From assembly GCA_030065055.1 (NCBI GenBank), contig JASJDS010000082.1, positions 1 through 48,637 on the forward strand: a DNA stretch of 48,637 nucleotides, given 5' to 3'. The position numbers were made by a program, and so were the translations under genes. The notes beneath the pieces were generated by a model. It did no database searches and was not told the origin of the DNA. It saw only the letters and a list, made by a program, of their open reading frames with translations. Origin of the DNA: Calothrix sp. MO_192.B10. GTDB taxonomy: Bacteria; Cyanobacteriota; Cyanobacteriia; Cyanobacteriales; Nostocaceae. Of the stretch, positions 17,699-26,420 are shown in pieces (the first letter of the stretch is position 1; each line of letters begins with the position of its first letter).

Positions 17699-19633
17699 CT
17701 ACGGCTTGATAAGATTTTTCTCAGAATGACGATATTTCGTGATTAATCTATGGTGCTTGATGGGTGTATAAACCATCTCATATAACAAGAGTATTCCTGT
17801 TATTCCCAGCGCCAACATAGTAAATTGATTGAGAAAGCCAACCACAAAAACAAGACCTACACTAATTCCAAATACTGTAGCAAGTAGGGACAACCAATCA
17901 TTTACAATCTTCAAAATAGCCCAGGTAAGAAAATAAGTTACAAATCCAATTATCGATCCAGCTATTCCACCAGTTATTCCACCGATAATACAAGCAAAAA
18001 AGCCTCCACTTATAATTCCCCATATCGACATCCCAATAATTCCCACTAAATCGTTCGGTCTAGATGAACTAACAATTGTTCCGTAAACACCGCCGATGAT
18101 AATTCCCAACACACCAGTAATCAGCATTCCATAAAACAAAGATGATCTCATCAATTTCCCGTATTCCTTTAAATATGGCTCTGGCTTTGGATATGGGGAA
18201 ATATTTTTTAACTTTTGCTTTTTTTCCTGAAATAAATTGTAAATTATAGCAATTACAGGACTTGCTATAGACCCAAAAATTGCCCCTACTGTACCAAAAA
18301 TTCCAGCTCCAATAGTACCGTCTGGAATTCCAAAAAATATACCAGACCAATTCCAGAATACGATATCATAAAACGCCATGATTTCTATAATTTTAGTCGC
18401 TGTAATTGTAGCTATCTCACCAGTTAAAAACGCCCAAATTAGACTTGCATAAGATTTTCTTCTTTCTTGAATTGGAATCACAGCCGTTCGTACTTTTACA
18501 GTCAAAGTGTGAGTCTTTGGGTATCCATTTGTATGCAAAAATAACTGGCGTTTATACAATTTACCTGCCATCAACTGACTAGTATCTACTTCGATATTAC
18601 ACGTCGTATGATTACCAGTAAAATTCATTGGCGTAATGCTAATCCAAGGGTGAGAGTTAGGCTTATGCAATGGGTCACGAGGATGGTAAGCGACTTCCCA
18701 ACGACCTTCCAGTGATGTATCTGGTATTAAATTTTCAATAGTGATAGATTGCCGTATTTTTTCGTCTAAGTGTGTTGCTTTGAAATCCCGTATCTGATGA
18801 CTGAACTCAACTTGTGGACAACGAGTCATATCAAGAGGCTTCAAAGCATCCAGTGCTTCTTGTGCATTTTCAAAACGGTCTTTGAGTTTGGGTTGTACCA
18901 TCATTTCCAACCAGTCCAAAAAACCCAGACTGAGTTTGGGTAAATGTCGAAATCGAATTTGGTAGGGTTCATCCTCATCCAGTAAAGTTTGGACTTTTGT
19001 TGATTTGGTTCCTGTCAGCAAGCAAATTAATGTTACCCCCAAAGCGTACAAATCTGTAGCTGTCGTGGGCTTGAATAACTGCTCTGGTGGAATAAAACCA
19101 GGAGTACCGACGAAAACGCTACTACCTGATACTTCTTGACTAGCAATACGAGCAAAACCAAAGTCAATTAAGTAAACATTTAATTGCTCATCTACCAAAA
19201 GATTTTCTGGTTTAATATCTCGATGAATTATACAAGGAATACGATTTTGTAAATATACCAATATATCTAATACTTGAATAGCAATTCTCTTGACTTCCTC
19301 TCTTTCAAAACTGCGAGAAATAGCTAAAGAAGGAGCATCAATATATTCCTGAACTAAGCAAAAGCCATTCAATGTAGGGAAGGCTTTTAAATATCTAGGA
19401 ATCCTTGGGTGATTGAGTCCCCTTAATACTTCTATTTCCCGTTCGTGAGCATTAAAGCTAGACCAATTGGAATCGGTTTGAGCAAAAGAATACTGTTTAA
19501 TAACTACTTGGTCATCTGTTTCAATAAATGAAGCTAACCAAGTAATTCTTCCTCCTTCTCGGTTGCGTCCTATTTCTTTGATAATTTTGTAGCCATGTGC
19601 CGAATAATCTGGATAATCTGGTATGCTGTTCAT
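17699..19633 (-). CDS. Membrane Ser/Thr protein kinase
   Basis: The 644-residue protein has a Hanks-type kinase domain (about residues 14-275): glycine-rich loop IGRNREGG, K46 in VVIKQ, HRDIKPEN with D139, DFG at D157 and a GTPGFIPPEQ activation end. A middle beta-rich region (about 300-390) follows, then several hydrophobic, glycine-rich segments (about 405-625) that probably form a multi-helix membrane domain. This predicts a cytoplasmic kinase anchored at the C-terminus. It lies 65 bases downstream of a WD40 gene on the same strand and is likely co-transcribed. The WD40 protein may be a partner or substrate. Confidence 0.92.
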   Translation of the reverse strand: MNSIPDYPDYSAHGYKIIKEIGRNREGGRITWLASFIETDDQVVIKQYSFAQTDSNWSSFNAHEREIEVLRGLNHPRIPRYLKAFPTLNGFCLVQEYIDAPSLAISRSFEREEVKRIAIQVLDILVYLQNRIPCIIHRDIKPENLLVDEQLNVYLIDFGFARIASQEVSGSSVFVGTPGFIPPEQLFKPTTATDLYALGVTLICLLTGTKSTKVQTLLDEDEPYQIRFRHLPKLSLGFLDWLEMMVQPKLKDRFENAQEALDALKPLDMTRCPQVEFSHQIRDFKATHLDEKIRQSITIENLIPDTSLEGRWEVAYHPRDPLHKPNSHPWISITPMNFTGNHTTCNIEVDTSQLMAGKLYKRQLFLHTNGYPKTHTLTVKVRTAVIPIQERRKSYASLIWAFLTGEIATITATKIIEIMAFYDIVFWNWSGIFFGIPDGTIGAGIFGTVGAIFGSIASPVIAIIYNLFQEKKQKLKNISPYPKPEPYLKEYGKLMRSSLFYGMLITGVLGIIIGGVYGTIVSSSRPNDLVGIIGMSIWGIISGGFFACIIGGITGGIAGSIIGFVTYFLTWAILKIVNDWLSLLATVFGISVGLVFVVGFLNQFTMLALGITGILLLYEMVYTPIKHHRLITKYRHSEKNLIKP

Positions 19634-19698
19634 AGTTAATAAAAAGAATTAGACGTATAATTTAATTACAATTACCAAGAAAATAAAATATCAAATAT

Positions 19699-20892
19699 CT
19701 AATTACCAGATGTAATTCGCCAAATATTAATATTATTATCCTCAATACGAGTAGCCACAGTTTTACCATCAGGACTAAAAGCGAGGATATCATCTTTTAT
19801 TTCGAGAGTATTTCTCAGTTTACCTGTTAATACATCCCAAATTTGGATGCCAGAATATTCTTCAGTCATAATATTTTTACCATTAAAAGTTATGCTATAA
19901 AATTCTCTAGAATCTTTCAGAGGTTTAATAGTATGTTTTAAATTACCATTTTGCAAATTCCAAATTTTTATTGCTTTATTGTTCTTATTCCAACTTACAA
20001 GTGTATTGTTATTAGGTATTACTATTCTAACAGGATATAAATGTGAATAATTGTGCCCAGTAAAGGTTATTTTCATTTTCCCAGAAATCAAATCCCAAAT
20101 TTTAATTTGTCCATTATCTTCAGTGCTGACAATTGTTTTTTCATCTGGGCTGATAGCAATAGATTTAATCTCAGTTTCATGTCCTATTAGCTTTTTTTGC
20201 AATTTCCCACTTCGTAAATTCCAAATATTTAATTTACCTTCATTATCTCCAGTTACTAAAATATTTCCACTAGAACTAATTTTTACTTGAGTCAATAAAT
20301 TTTTATGAACAAGTTTTCTATTTGTGCCAGTTTTTAAATTAACAACATTAATGAGATATTTTTTTCGCTCGTCAGAATAAATGTAACCATCCTTATTATA
20401 TTGAATCTTTTCAATTTGAGTACCACCATCCATTACTAGAGTTCTTCCATCTTTACTTGTTCTAACAAAGCGAATGGTTCCTGAATTTTCTAACTTACGT
20501 ATCAATGCACCCGTTTGTAGATTCCAAATTCTAACGCTTCCAGAGTCAGCACTAACTATATGCTTTCCATCAGGAGTAACACTAAGATAATTCACAACTC
20601 CTGTATGACCAGAAAGAGTGCGTTCTAACTGACTACTTCTGAAATTCCAAACTTTGATAGTGTTGTCTTCACTGCCACTTATTATTCTATTGTTATCAGC
20701 AGTGATAGCCGCAGAAGTCACTTTTAATGCGTGACCTTTAAGAGTAGTTATATGGGATACTGTTGAAGATTTTGTAGTGTTTTGTTCAGCCTTAGTATCG
20801 CTTAAGACTATGTGGTCTATCATGGGAACTATTTTCCATAGTCCTAATTGCACTAACACTAATATAAATAATGCAGTCAGATTACGCTTCAT
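19699..20892 (-). CDS. WD40 repeat protein with N-terminal anchor
   Basis: The 397-residue protein has an N-terminal hydrophobic segment (about 7-25), a short linker and a WD40 propeller. At least seven blades can be counted by their ending strands: NTIKVWNF, SVRIWNL, KLNIWNL, QIKIWDL, AIKIWNL, GIQIWDV and NINIWRI. Blade three carries an insertion (about residues 150-190, with DGGTQIEKIQ). Such propellers are protein-interaction platforms. The anchor suggests the propeller lies outside the cytoplasmic membrane or tethered to it. It is the first gene of a two-gene unit with the Ser/Thr kinase. Confidence 0.88.
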   Translation of the reverse strand: MKRNLTALFILVLVQLGLWKIVPMIDHIVLSDTKAEQNTTKSSTVSHITTLKGHALKVTSAAITADNNRIISGSEDNTIKVWNFRSSQLERTLSGHTGVVNYLSVTPDGKHIVSADSGSVRIWNLQTGALIRKLENSGTIRFVRTSKDGRTLVMDGGTQIEKIQYNKDGYIYSDERKKYLINVVNLKTGTNRKLVHKNLLTQVKISSSGNILVTGDNEGKLNIWNLRSGKLQKKLIGHETEIKSIAISPDEKTIVSTEDNGQIKIWDLISGKMKITFTGHNYSHLYPVRIVIPNNNTLVSWNKNNKAIKIWNLQNGNLKHTIKPLKDSREFYSITFNGKNIMTEEYSGIQIWDVLTGKLRNTLEIKDDILAFSPDGKTVATRIEDNNINIWRITSGN

Positions 20893-20980
20893 TCTTTGAA
20901 CTTCTTCACTGATATATGCGGAAATACTGAAGTTATTTTATGCAATTTTGAAAATTTATTTGATTAATTTTGGTAAACAT

Positions 20981-21058
20981 AACCCAACTAGAAATAAATT
21001 TTATCATCAAACCACAGAGCGATCGCATCCTGGTATTCTTAGTGATGATGAAAATATA
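20981..21058 (+). repeat. About 78-bp direct repeat, left copy
   Basis: This copy starts AACCCAACTAGAAAT and includes ACAGAGCGATCGCATCCTGG. The right copy at 21771-21847 matches with only scattered differences. The two copies bracket the clpB remnant and lie about 790 bases apart. Confidence 0.8.
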
Positions 21059-21345
21059 AACAGCGATCGCACCAATACTTAGAACAATTTTGGTTATTGT
21101 AACGGTTTTCCACGGTTAAATATTTATCATTTTGCAATAATTCTTTGATGTACTTAATTTAATCGATATCTTTGTAACGAAATTGTTACTTAAAATCGAA
21201 AAAACTCGATAAATTGTAGCCAAATATACGGTTTGATGAACGAGAAATTAAGGTTTTTTGGGTTGCCTTTTTATACAAGTTAGTGCTATGATAGCCAACT
21301 ATATAGTGGGCATATTTTGACTAAAAATAGGAATAGATGATCACA

Positions 21346-21384
21346 AAAAGACGCAAACTCATATTTCATGTTTTTGCGTCTTTT
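21346..21384 (-). terminator. Intrinsic terminator of the clpB remnant
   Basis: Perfect 12-bp stem (21346-21357 with 21373-21384) with A/T-rich flanks on both sides, located 25 bases after the remnant's stop. It is probably the original clpB terminator carried along with the fragment. Confidence 0.8.
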
Positions 21385-21408
21385 GATGATATTAATCTAC
21401 AATCCAAA

Positions 21409-21744
21409 CTAAGTTGTCAACAACTCTGCGGGTAAACGCTTAAAGGCAAGACGCTCATTCTCTACATCCACATAAATAGTGTCACCATCGCTAAACTCAC
21501 CCCGCAAAATCGCCTTAGCAATCTGCGTTTCTAACTCCCGTTGAATAGCACGTTTGAGGGGACGGGCACCAAACACCGGGTCAAAACCAACATCGGCGAC
21601 AAAGTCAAGGGATGCATCAGAAAGCTTGAGAGACATATTGCGATCGCCCAATCTTTGGTGTAGTTTTTCTACTTGTAACTGGACAATTTTCCGTAGTTGC
21701 TGTTTGAGGAGGGCATGGAAGATAAGAAGTAGGCGTGCTGACAA
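21409..21744 (-). pseudogene. clpB: C-terminal fragment of clpB chaperone
   Basis: The translation carries the last part of ClpB (disaggregase, HSP100): QLRKIVQLQVEKLHQRLGD, LSDASLDFVADVGFDPVFG, ARPLKRAIQRELETQIAKAI and LRGEFSDGDTIYVDV. An intact ClpB is roughly 870 residues. Here only about 100 remain, and the first residues (MSARLLLIF) already deviate from the family. The rest of the gene is absent upstream, where the right copy of the direct repeat starts about 30 bases away. The frame is intact to its stop, but no functional ATPase can be made. It is presumably a relic of a duplication or rearrangement. Confidence 0.9.
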
Positions 21745-21770
21745 CTTGCACCAATTTCACGTAGATCAAT

Positions 21771-21847
21771 AACACAATTGGAAATCAATTTTATCATCAA
21801 CTACAGAGCGATCGCATCCTGGTATTCTTGATGATGCTGAAAATATA
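21771..21847 (+). repeat. About 78-bp direct repeat, right copy
   Basis: Second copy of the repeat at 20981-21058, in the same orientation. It lies on the side where clpB sequence ends, so it marks one breakpoint. Confidence 0.8.
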
Positions 21848-23032
21848 ACAGGACTAAAGCTGCGTGTCACAATCAATGATTGGTGCGTGACGTTACAAGT
21901 TTCATTGCTAAGTTCAAATATTCTCGCAGCGTCATGCACCCTACAGAAAAAATGATTCTTGGACTGTTTTGTGGCAAAACTGAGAATTTTTGCCGCACCA
22001 CAGAGCGATCGCTTTTCTCTCAAAAAGAGTGGTGATAGTTGATTTTAGCAATAGCAACTGGGTTGATGTGAATATTTGTATTCATGCCAATAGTACTCGG
22101 TTAAGCATTTTGAACTCAAAATTTGGTTTGGGGAAAAGGTTAAAGGGTAAGGGTTAAAGATTGTTTCTTCCACCTTTTCCCCTTCCCCTTTTCCCCTTAA
22201 CCGACAAGTATTGGTATTCATGCGATCGCATTAACCCAACAATTACTCTTAACCTATCATCAGAAATATTGATACTTTTCAGAATATATACTTAATTATT
22301 CAGTAGTTGCAAATTTTTTCATCTATCTATAGATATAAAAAACTTAATATATTGTTTGCAAAAATTATTTAAATTCGGTGTAGTTGTTTTCACAGGTAAC
22401 TAAAACTGATCACAAAGTAGAGATTTTTATATCCTCCTAAGTCTGTTATCAGTATAAAATCACTGTATAAATTCTACCGGTATCAAACCAATATACTTGC
22501 TCTCAAAGTATTTTTACTCAAAATGAACTGGATATTAACATATTTTTGATACATTTAATCTGATTACATCAACAACAGGCAAGTATATCTGGTATCAATT
22601 TTTATCGAAAAAATGTCTATTTTTTTACCAAAGCAACATAAAAAAGTATCATATTTTACGATTTATCGAGTGATACAAAATCTGATTGATTGTTATACTG
22701 TTACTTAATGGGATTTATATCCTAATTGCCTGACATTAAAATATTAGTTCCCAAAAACACTTTCAAGCTAGTTTCACTCAGCACTAGATGCTAATGTATT
22801 CTAGTGAAAATGAGTACCTGGGTTCTATAGACCTGAGCATCGTTAGTTGCATTAACTGCTATCAGCAGGGTGTATACCAGTTAGCCTTGGTAAAACGACG
22901 CAATAGAGTGAATGTCATTATTAATGCTTTCTATCTTCACAATTTATTCATTATTTATTAATAGAATGAAGATAGGAGTTAAATGTTGGTTGTGTAGTAT
23001 TTCGATTTAGAAAAAGCTTTAGGAGATGGGTG
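21848..23032. other. Long gene-free AT-rich region
   Basis: About 1.2 kb with no credible gene. Near its left end, 21912-21954 resembles 33403-33448 (GTTCAAATATT, then GCACCCTACAG). A purine/pyrimidine tract (AAGGGTAAGGGTT, CCCCTTCCCC) lies near 22130-22200. The rest (22250-22980) is very AT-rich and could contain a long leader or distant promoter for the DUF4327 gene, but nothing specific was recognised. Confidence 0.5.
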
Positions 23033-23257
23033 ATGGTTAATACTGCTGTTAAATATGACATAGAAGTAATCAGAGATGAAGCGCGTCAACTAGTAAGAAA
23101 AGGACTGGTTAACCCCAATCAACCAATTTATGCTCTTTGTCAATACATCCCCGGTCGGGAATGGGTATGTGTGGAGGTAGAATTAGAAAGAAACGAATTT
23201 TTGCTGAGAGACCACATTATCGATTTGTTAGGTAGTGAGGAATGGTCAGAAGATTAG
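23033..23257 (+). CDS. DUF4327 family protein
   Basis: The 74-residue product (MVNTAVKYDIEVIRDEARQ...) matches the small cyanobacterial DUF4327 family over its whole length, including IYALCQYIPGREWVCVE, FLLRDHIIDLLG and EEW near the end. Function is unknown. The ATG at 23033 is preferred over the GTG one codon earlier because AGGAG lies 7 bases before it. The gene is monocistronic with a clear terminator. Confidence 0.88.
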   Translation: MVNTAVKYDIEVIRDEARQLVRKGLVNPNQPIYALCQYIPGREWVCVEVELERNEFLLRDHIIDLLGSEEWSED

Positions 23258-23405
23258 CATTCAATTTAGTCACTGCAAATATGTTATGATCCCTGGGAAT
23301 AAAATTGAGATCATTAACATTCCTAAGTATCTATAGCAAGCATCCAAGTAGATTAATTTGAATCAACCGGAATTGACTGCTAAATTCAAAATTTAAGCCT
23401 GAAAC

Positions 23406-23437
23406 AAAAAAACCTCGAATATCTTCGGGGTTTTTTT
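23406..23437 (+). terminator. Intrinsic terminator after DUF4327 gene
   Basis: A 14-base stem with one G-T style mismatch (23406-23419 with 23424-23437) around a 4-base loop ends in seven Ts. On the other strand the arm of As gives the same signal, so it may also stop transcription of the convergent gene at 23499-23768. Confidence 0.85.
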
Positions 23438-23498
23438 ATCTATCAATTTCAATCAATTTCGATAATCTTGTATATTCAGCTTTATAAACTAATATTAC

Positions 23499-23768
23499 TT
23501 ATGAGGTTGTATGAAGAAGTTCCGATAATTCTTCAACTCCAATCCATTCTTTTTGAGAGGACTGGGGAACGAGAGGTACAACAACCTGTTTTGCTTGGGA
23601 TATCTCTTGTTTACTAGAAACTTGTTCTGCAAACAAGTTAGTGAATGTAATTGACCTATTTTCACTGAATACAGGCATTTCTTGCCAACAATGACGACAA
23701 AACCAATAAGTAAGAGAACCGCGTACATGTTGTAAAAGGGTGTGGGAGCAGCAAGGACAGTCAGCCAT
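23499..23768 (-). CDS. Small zinc-ribbon protein
   Basis: The 89-residue protein begins MADCPCCSHTLLQH and continues to WFCRHCWQEMP. The CPCC and CRHC pairs, about 20 residues apart, form a plausible four-cysteine zinc ribbon (residues 4-28). The remaining part is polar, without clear motifs, and ends in a short helix (GVEELSELLHT). Conserved-looking cyanobacterial hypothetical. The role may be nucleic-acid or protein binding, which is inference. A shifted frame in the same stretch is a shadow. Confidence 0.75.
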   Translation of the reverse strand: MADCPCCSHTLLQHVRGSLTYWFCRHCWQEMPVFSENRSITFTNLFAEQVSSKQEISQAKQVVVPLVPQSSQKEWIGVEELSELLHTTS

Positions 23769-24163
23769 GATTTTTAAAACCTCATTCTAAATTCTCGATC
23801 CCGAACTTGTTGAGTTATTGATTACTCAAGAAATATCTTCTATAAAGCTATTTGTTAGGTATATTGCCGTCATCATTTTTAGTGCCGATTTGTTTCAAGG
23901 ATAGGCGGCAATTGTGAGAATGTCGTGAGGGTACCCTGACATTTGTAATCATTTGTCACAATTCTCAATTCTTTTTAGCTAAAAAGTCTTCATACTTTCA
24001 TTGAAGGAGGCAGGGGGCAGGAGGACAAATTTTTCCCATCACCTCTTACAAATGAAAGGGGTTAGGTGTTAGGGGTTTCAAGCTGTAATCTAATTACTAC
24101 CCAAAACTGGACATAACTACCGGAACGTCCATATAATAGTGTGTAGTCACTAGGGTAGTTAAA

Positions 24164-24405
24164 ATGGACAATTCCAAAGAAATGACTGTCAGTATTGGCG
24201 AAGCCGCCGAAAAACTAGGTATCTCTGTTAAAACGCTTCGCCGTTGGGCAGATGCAGACAAGAGAAGTCCTTTGAACACGAGTTAGTCACGGACATGATC
24301 GAACTTGTTACTGTTTTCAGTGCCAGATTGTACGGCTCTCGTAGCCGCAAGAATAAAGCTATCGTTGACAGTGTGGTCAAATCTGTACAAAAATATTTAA
24401 ATTAA
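24164..24405 (+). pseudogene. tnpA: IS607 serine transposase TnpA, internally deleted
   Basis: The 5' part (24164-24286) encodes a MerR-type helix-turn-helix, MTVSIGEAAEKLGISVKTLRRWADAD, and then stops. In another frame, 24270-24405 encodes the usual tail of the same family (FEHELVTDMIELVTVFSARL and YGSRSRKNKA). The catalytic serine domain between them, over 100 residues, is missing, and the two parts are out of frame. The enzyme is certainly inactive. Confidence 0.88.
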
Positions 24406-24473
24406 ACCATGACAACTGGGTAGATATGGAGATATATTCGTTATAGGTCGAAAGAACAGGAGAAACATCGAAA

Positions 24474-25955
24474 ATGAGCATTCTTACTTATACAAAAGGT
24501 CTTCCAACTCCCGCAGACGAAATGAATGCGGTTGGGTTTACCGAATTTGAGATGTTTCTCTACGCTTTCACTCCGATTTATCGTTCGGCAGTTTGCGAAA
24601 CTGTAAATCATCTAATTACGCTTGAGAAAGGTGTCAAATTCAATAAAGGTGGGTGGAATACCCATTTACAGAAAACCTATGGTCTGAATAAGCGTCAAGC
24701 TAACGGTGTTATTTCTGACGCTAAAGGTCAATTCGATGCAGCTAAAGAACATCGCAAATTACACATCAAAACTCTCGAAGGTAAATTAAAATCCGCTAGA
24801 GAATGGGTTCGGAAAGCTGAGAAAAAGTTAAAGAACGCTCGGAAGTTTTATCATAAAAAGAACTGGCATAATTCTAAAACAGGTTGCTGCTTTCCTATCT
24901 CCTGTTCGTTAAAATTTCGTGATACTAATTGGCAAAATTTACGTTTTCAACTTCACAATAAAAAGCGTATAATTGCTGATTTAGAACGTCGTATTGAGAA
25001 GTTAAAAAACTTAGCTACACGAGTGAAAGTACCGCATAATCAGGTTTTCATCGTTGGTTCAAAAGGTGAAACACTCGGCAATCAGAGTTGTCAATGGGAT
25101 GGCGAATACATTAAATTCCGCGTTCCTTACTGTCTAGAAAATCGTTTCGGTAAATTCGTAACCACTCGCTTAGGTGGGTTTGACCGCAATATTAATCGTT
25201 TACCTGCGTGTGACAATCAGAGCGCTAAAAGTTGGCAATTCTATTACAAAAATGGTAAATGGAATGCTGCTGTTCAATTCACACCAACTACGGTTAAAAC
25301 TGAAGAATATCAGTTTACAGATGGTGGTGTTGTTGCTTACGATTTGAATGTTGCTTCTGTCGATTGGGCTTACATTGATTCCCAAGGGAATTTAAAGCAT
25401 CACGGTAAAATCCCATTTGAACTTGGTTTAAGAACAGGAAAACAGGACGCTCAAATTGTCGAAGTAGCGTTACAACTTGCGACATTAGCAAAAACATTTT
25501 CTTGTCCTGTTGTTGGGGAACACTTAGATTTTTTTAAGAAAAAAGAACAGCTAAAAGAGCAAGGTAAAAAATATGCTCGAATGCTGTCCGGATGGGCTTA
25601 CGCTCGATTCAATCAGCTTTTAGCTTCAATCCTAACCAATCGTGGTATCAAATTAATCCACGTAAACCCTGCTTATACAAGCCAAATTGGTTTGATTAAA
25701 TACCTCAGAATGTATGGCATTTCCAGCGGTGTAGCTGCTGCGATTGCAATCGGCCGTAGAGCAATGTATTTGAGTGAAAGATTACCCCTGGCTTTAACCG
25801 CTTTGGATGGAGTGAATCCATCTAAACACGTCTGGTCAGGATGGCGTACAGCCACCAATAGTCTGAAGTCTTGTACTGTTCTTAATCGTCGGCACGATTA
25901 TTACAGTATCCCTAACTGGGGACTCGTGGTCAAGAGTTGTAATGAGGCGGTGTAA
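24474..25955 (+). CDS. tnpB: TnpB-like protein of IS607 element, atypical RuvC
   Basis: The 493-residue intact protein has a coiled, basic N-terminal half (about 75-190) and a RuvC-like C-terminal half. RuvC-I is GGVVAYDLNVASVDWAYID (D near 290) and RuvC-II is CPVVGEHLDFFKK (E near 349). Where TnpB normally has a zinc finger and a DxNAAxNI motif, this protein has NPAYTSQIGLIKYLRMYG then SSGVAAAIAIGRRAM: no CxxC pairs and no obvious third aspartate. It belongs to the large cyanobacterial group of TnpB-related accessory proteins, about 500 residues long. TnpB proteins are RNA-guided nucleases, but activity of this group is uncertain. A GGAG-type ribosome binding site precedes the ATG. Confidence 0.85.
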   Translation: MSILTYTKGLPTPADEMNAVGFTEFEMFLYAFTPIYRSAVCETVNHLITLEKGVKFNKGGWNTHLQKTYGLNKRQANGVISDAKGQFDAAKEHRKLHIKTLEGKLKSAREWVRKAEKKLKNARKFYHKKNWHNSKTGCCFPISCSLKFRDTNWQNLRFQLHNKKRIIADLERRIEKLKNLATRVKVPHNQVFIVGSKGETLGNQSCQWDGEYIKFRVPYCLENRFGKFVTTRLGGFDRNINRLPACDNQSAKSWQFYYKNGKWNAAVQFTPTTVKTEEYQFTDGGVVAYDLNVASVDWAYIDSQGNLKHHGKIPFELGLRTGKQDAQIVEVALQLATLAKTFSCPVVGEHLDFFKKKEQLKEQGKKYARMLSGWAYARFNQLLASILTNRGIKLIHVNPAYTSQIGLIKYLRMYGISSGVAAAIAIGRRAMYLSERLPLALTALDGVNPSKHVWSGWRTATNSLKSCTVLNRRHDYYSIPNWGLVVKSCNEAV

Positions 25956-26050
25956 ACTGCCAGGTTACAATTCAAGCCGATAGGCACTTCGAGTCGAGCA
26001 AACTTAAACCGTGGAGTTCGGTTTGTCGAGGTTTATCCAGAAATGGGTAG
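25956..26050 (+). ncRNA. Candidate omega RNA scaffold at the IS607 right end
   Basis: Between the tnpB stop and the proposed right end is a 95-base stretch with short pairings, notably AAACCG...CGGTTT near 26009-26028. In TnpB systems the guide-carrying RNA covers the 3' end of tnpB and the right end, with the guide taken from flanking DNA. Location fits, but no RNA evidence is available. Confidence 0.35.
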
Positions 26051-26420
26051 ATTTGTTAAGACTTTTAGAAGCGGCGTAATTGCGTAGTGCTATATTTTTG
26101 AGAAATTGGGATGGGATGCTCTAGCGGAGCTGGACGCGAAGCGTCATACAATACCTGTTAAGAGTTAAGAGTTAAGAGTTCCCTCTCCCGTTGGCGCAGC
26201 CGCCCGCTCAAGGGCTAGGGAGATAACCAATTCCTGAAAAATACTCAACTTTGCCACCACCTCTGCTTGATTTTGTAACAATGTCCTCACAAGATCCTCA
26301 AATTATATTCGTATAACCATAAGTGCAGGAAAAGTAGAGGAACAAAGGAGTGTAGGAGTGGATAATTTATTGAGCTTAGTGTTGCTTATGTATATGTATT
26401 AAATAAAGGATATAAAAAAT
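26051..26420. other. Spacer before ppsA
   Basis: No gene. It contains a palindromic-repeat scrap related to 17625-17650 (about 26090-26120), AGAGTTA heptamers (26160-26180) and the inverted copy 26190-26216 of the repeat at 3701-3727. The ppsA promoter should lie between about 26300 and 26410. Confidence 0.5.

Larger units (their letters stand above)
24097..26050 (+). mobile_element. IS607-type element, tnpA deleted
   Basis: A decayed serine-recombinase tnpA is followed by a tnpB-like gene, the IS607 arrangement. The proposed left end begins CTACCCAAAACTGG (24097-24110) and the right end finishes CCAGAAATGGGTAG (26037-26050). They are near-perfect inverted matches. IS607 elements are not defined by terminal inverted repeats, so these limits are an inference. 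With tnpA broken, movement would need a recombinase from elsewhere. Confidence 0.75.

Noticed and set aside
21766-22023. 85-codon minus-strand frame right of the clpB remnant
   Set aside because: It starts in the direct repeat and crosses another dispersed repeat. No family resemblance.
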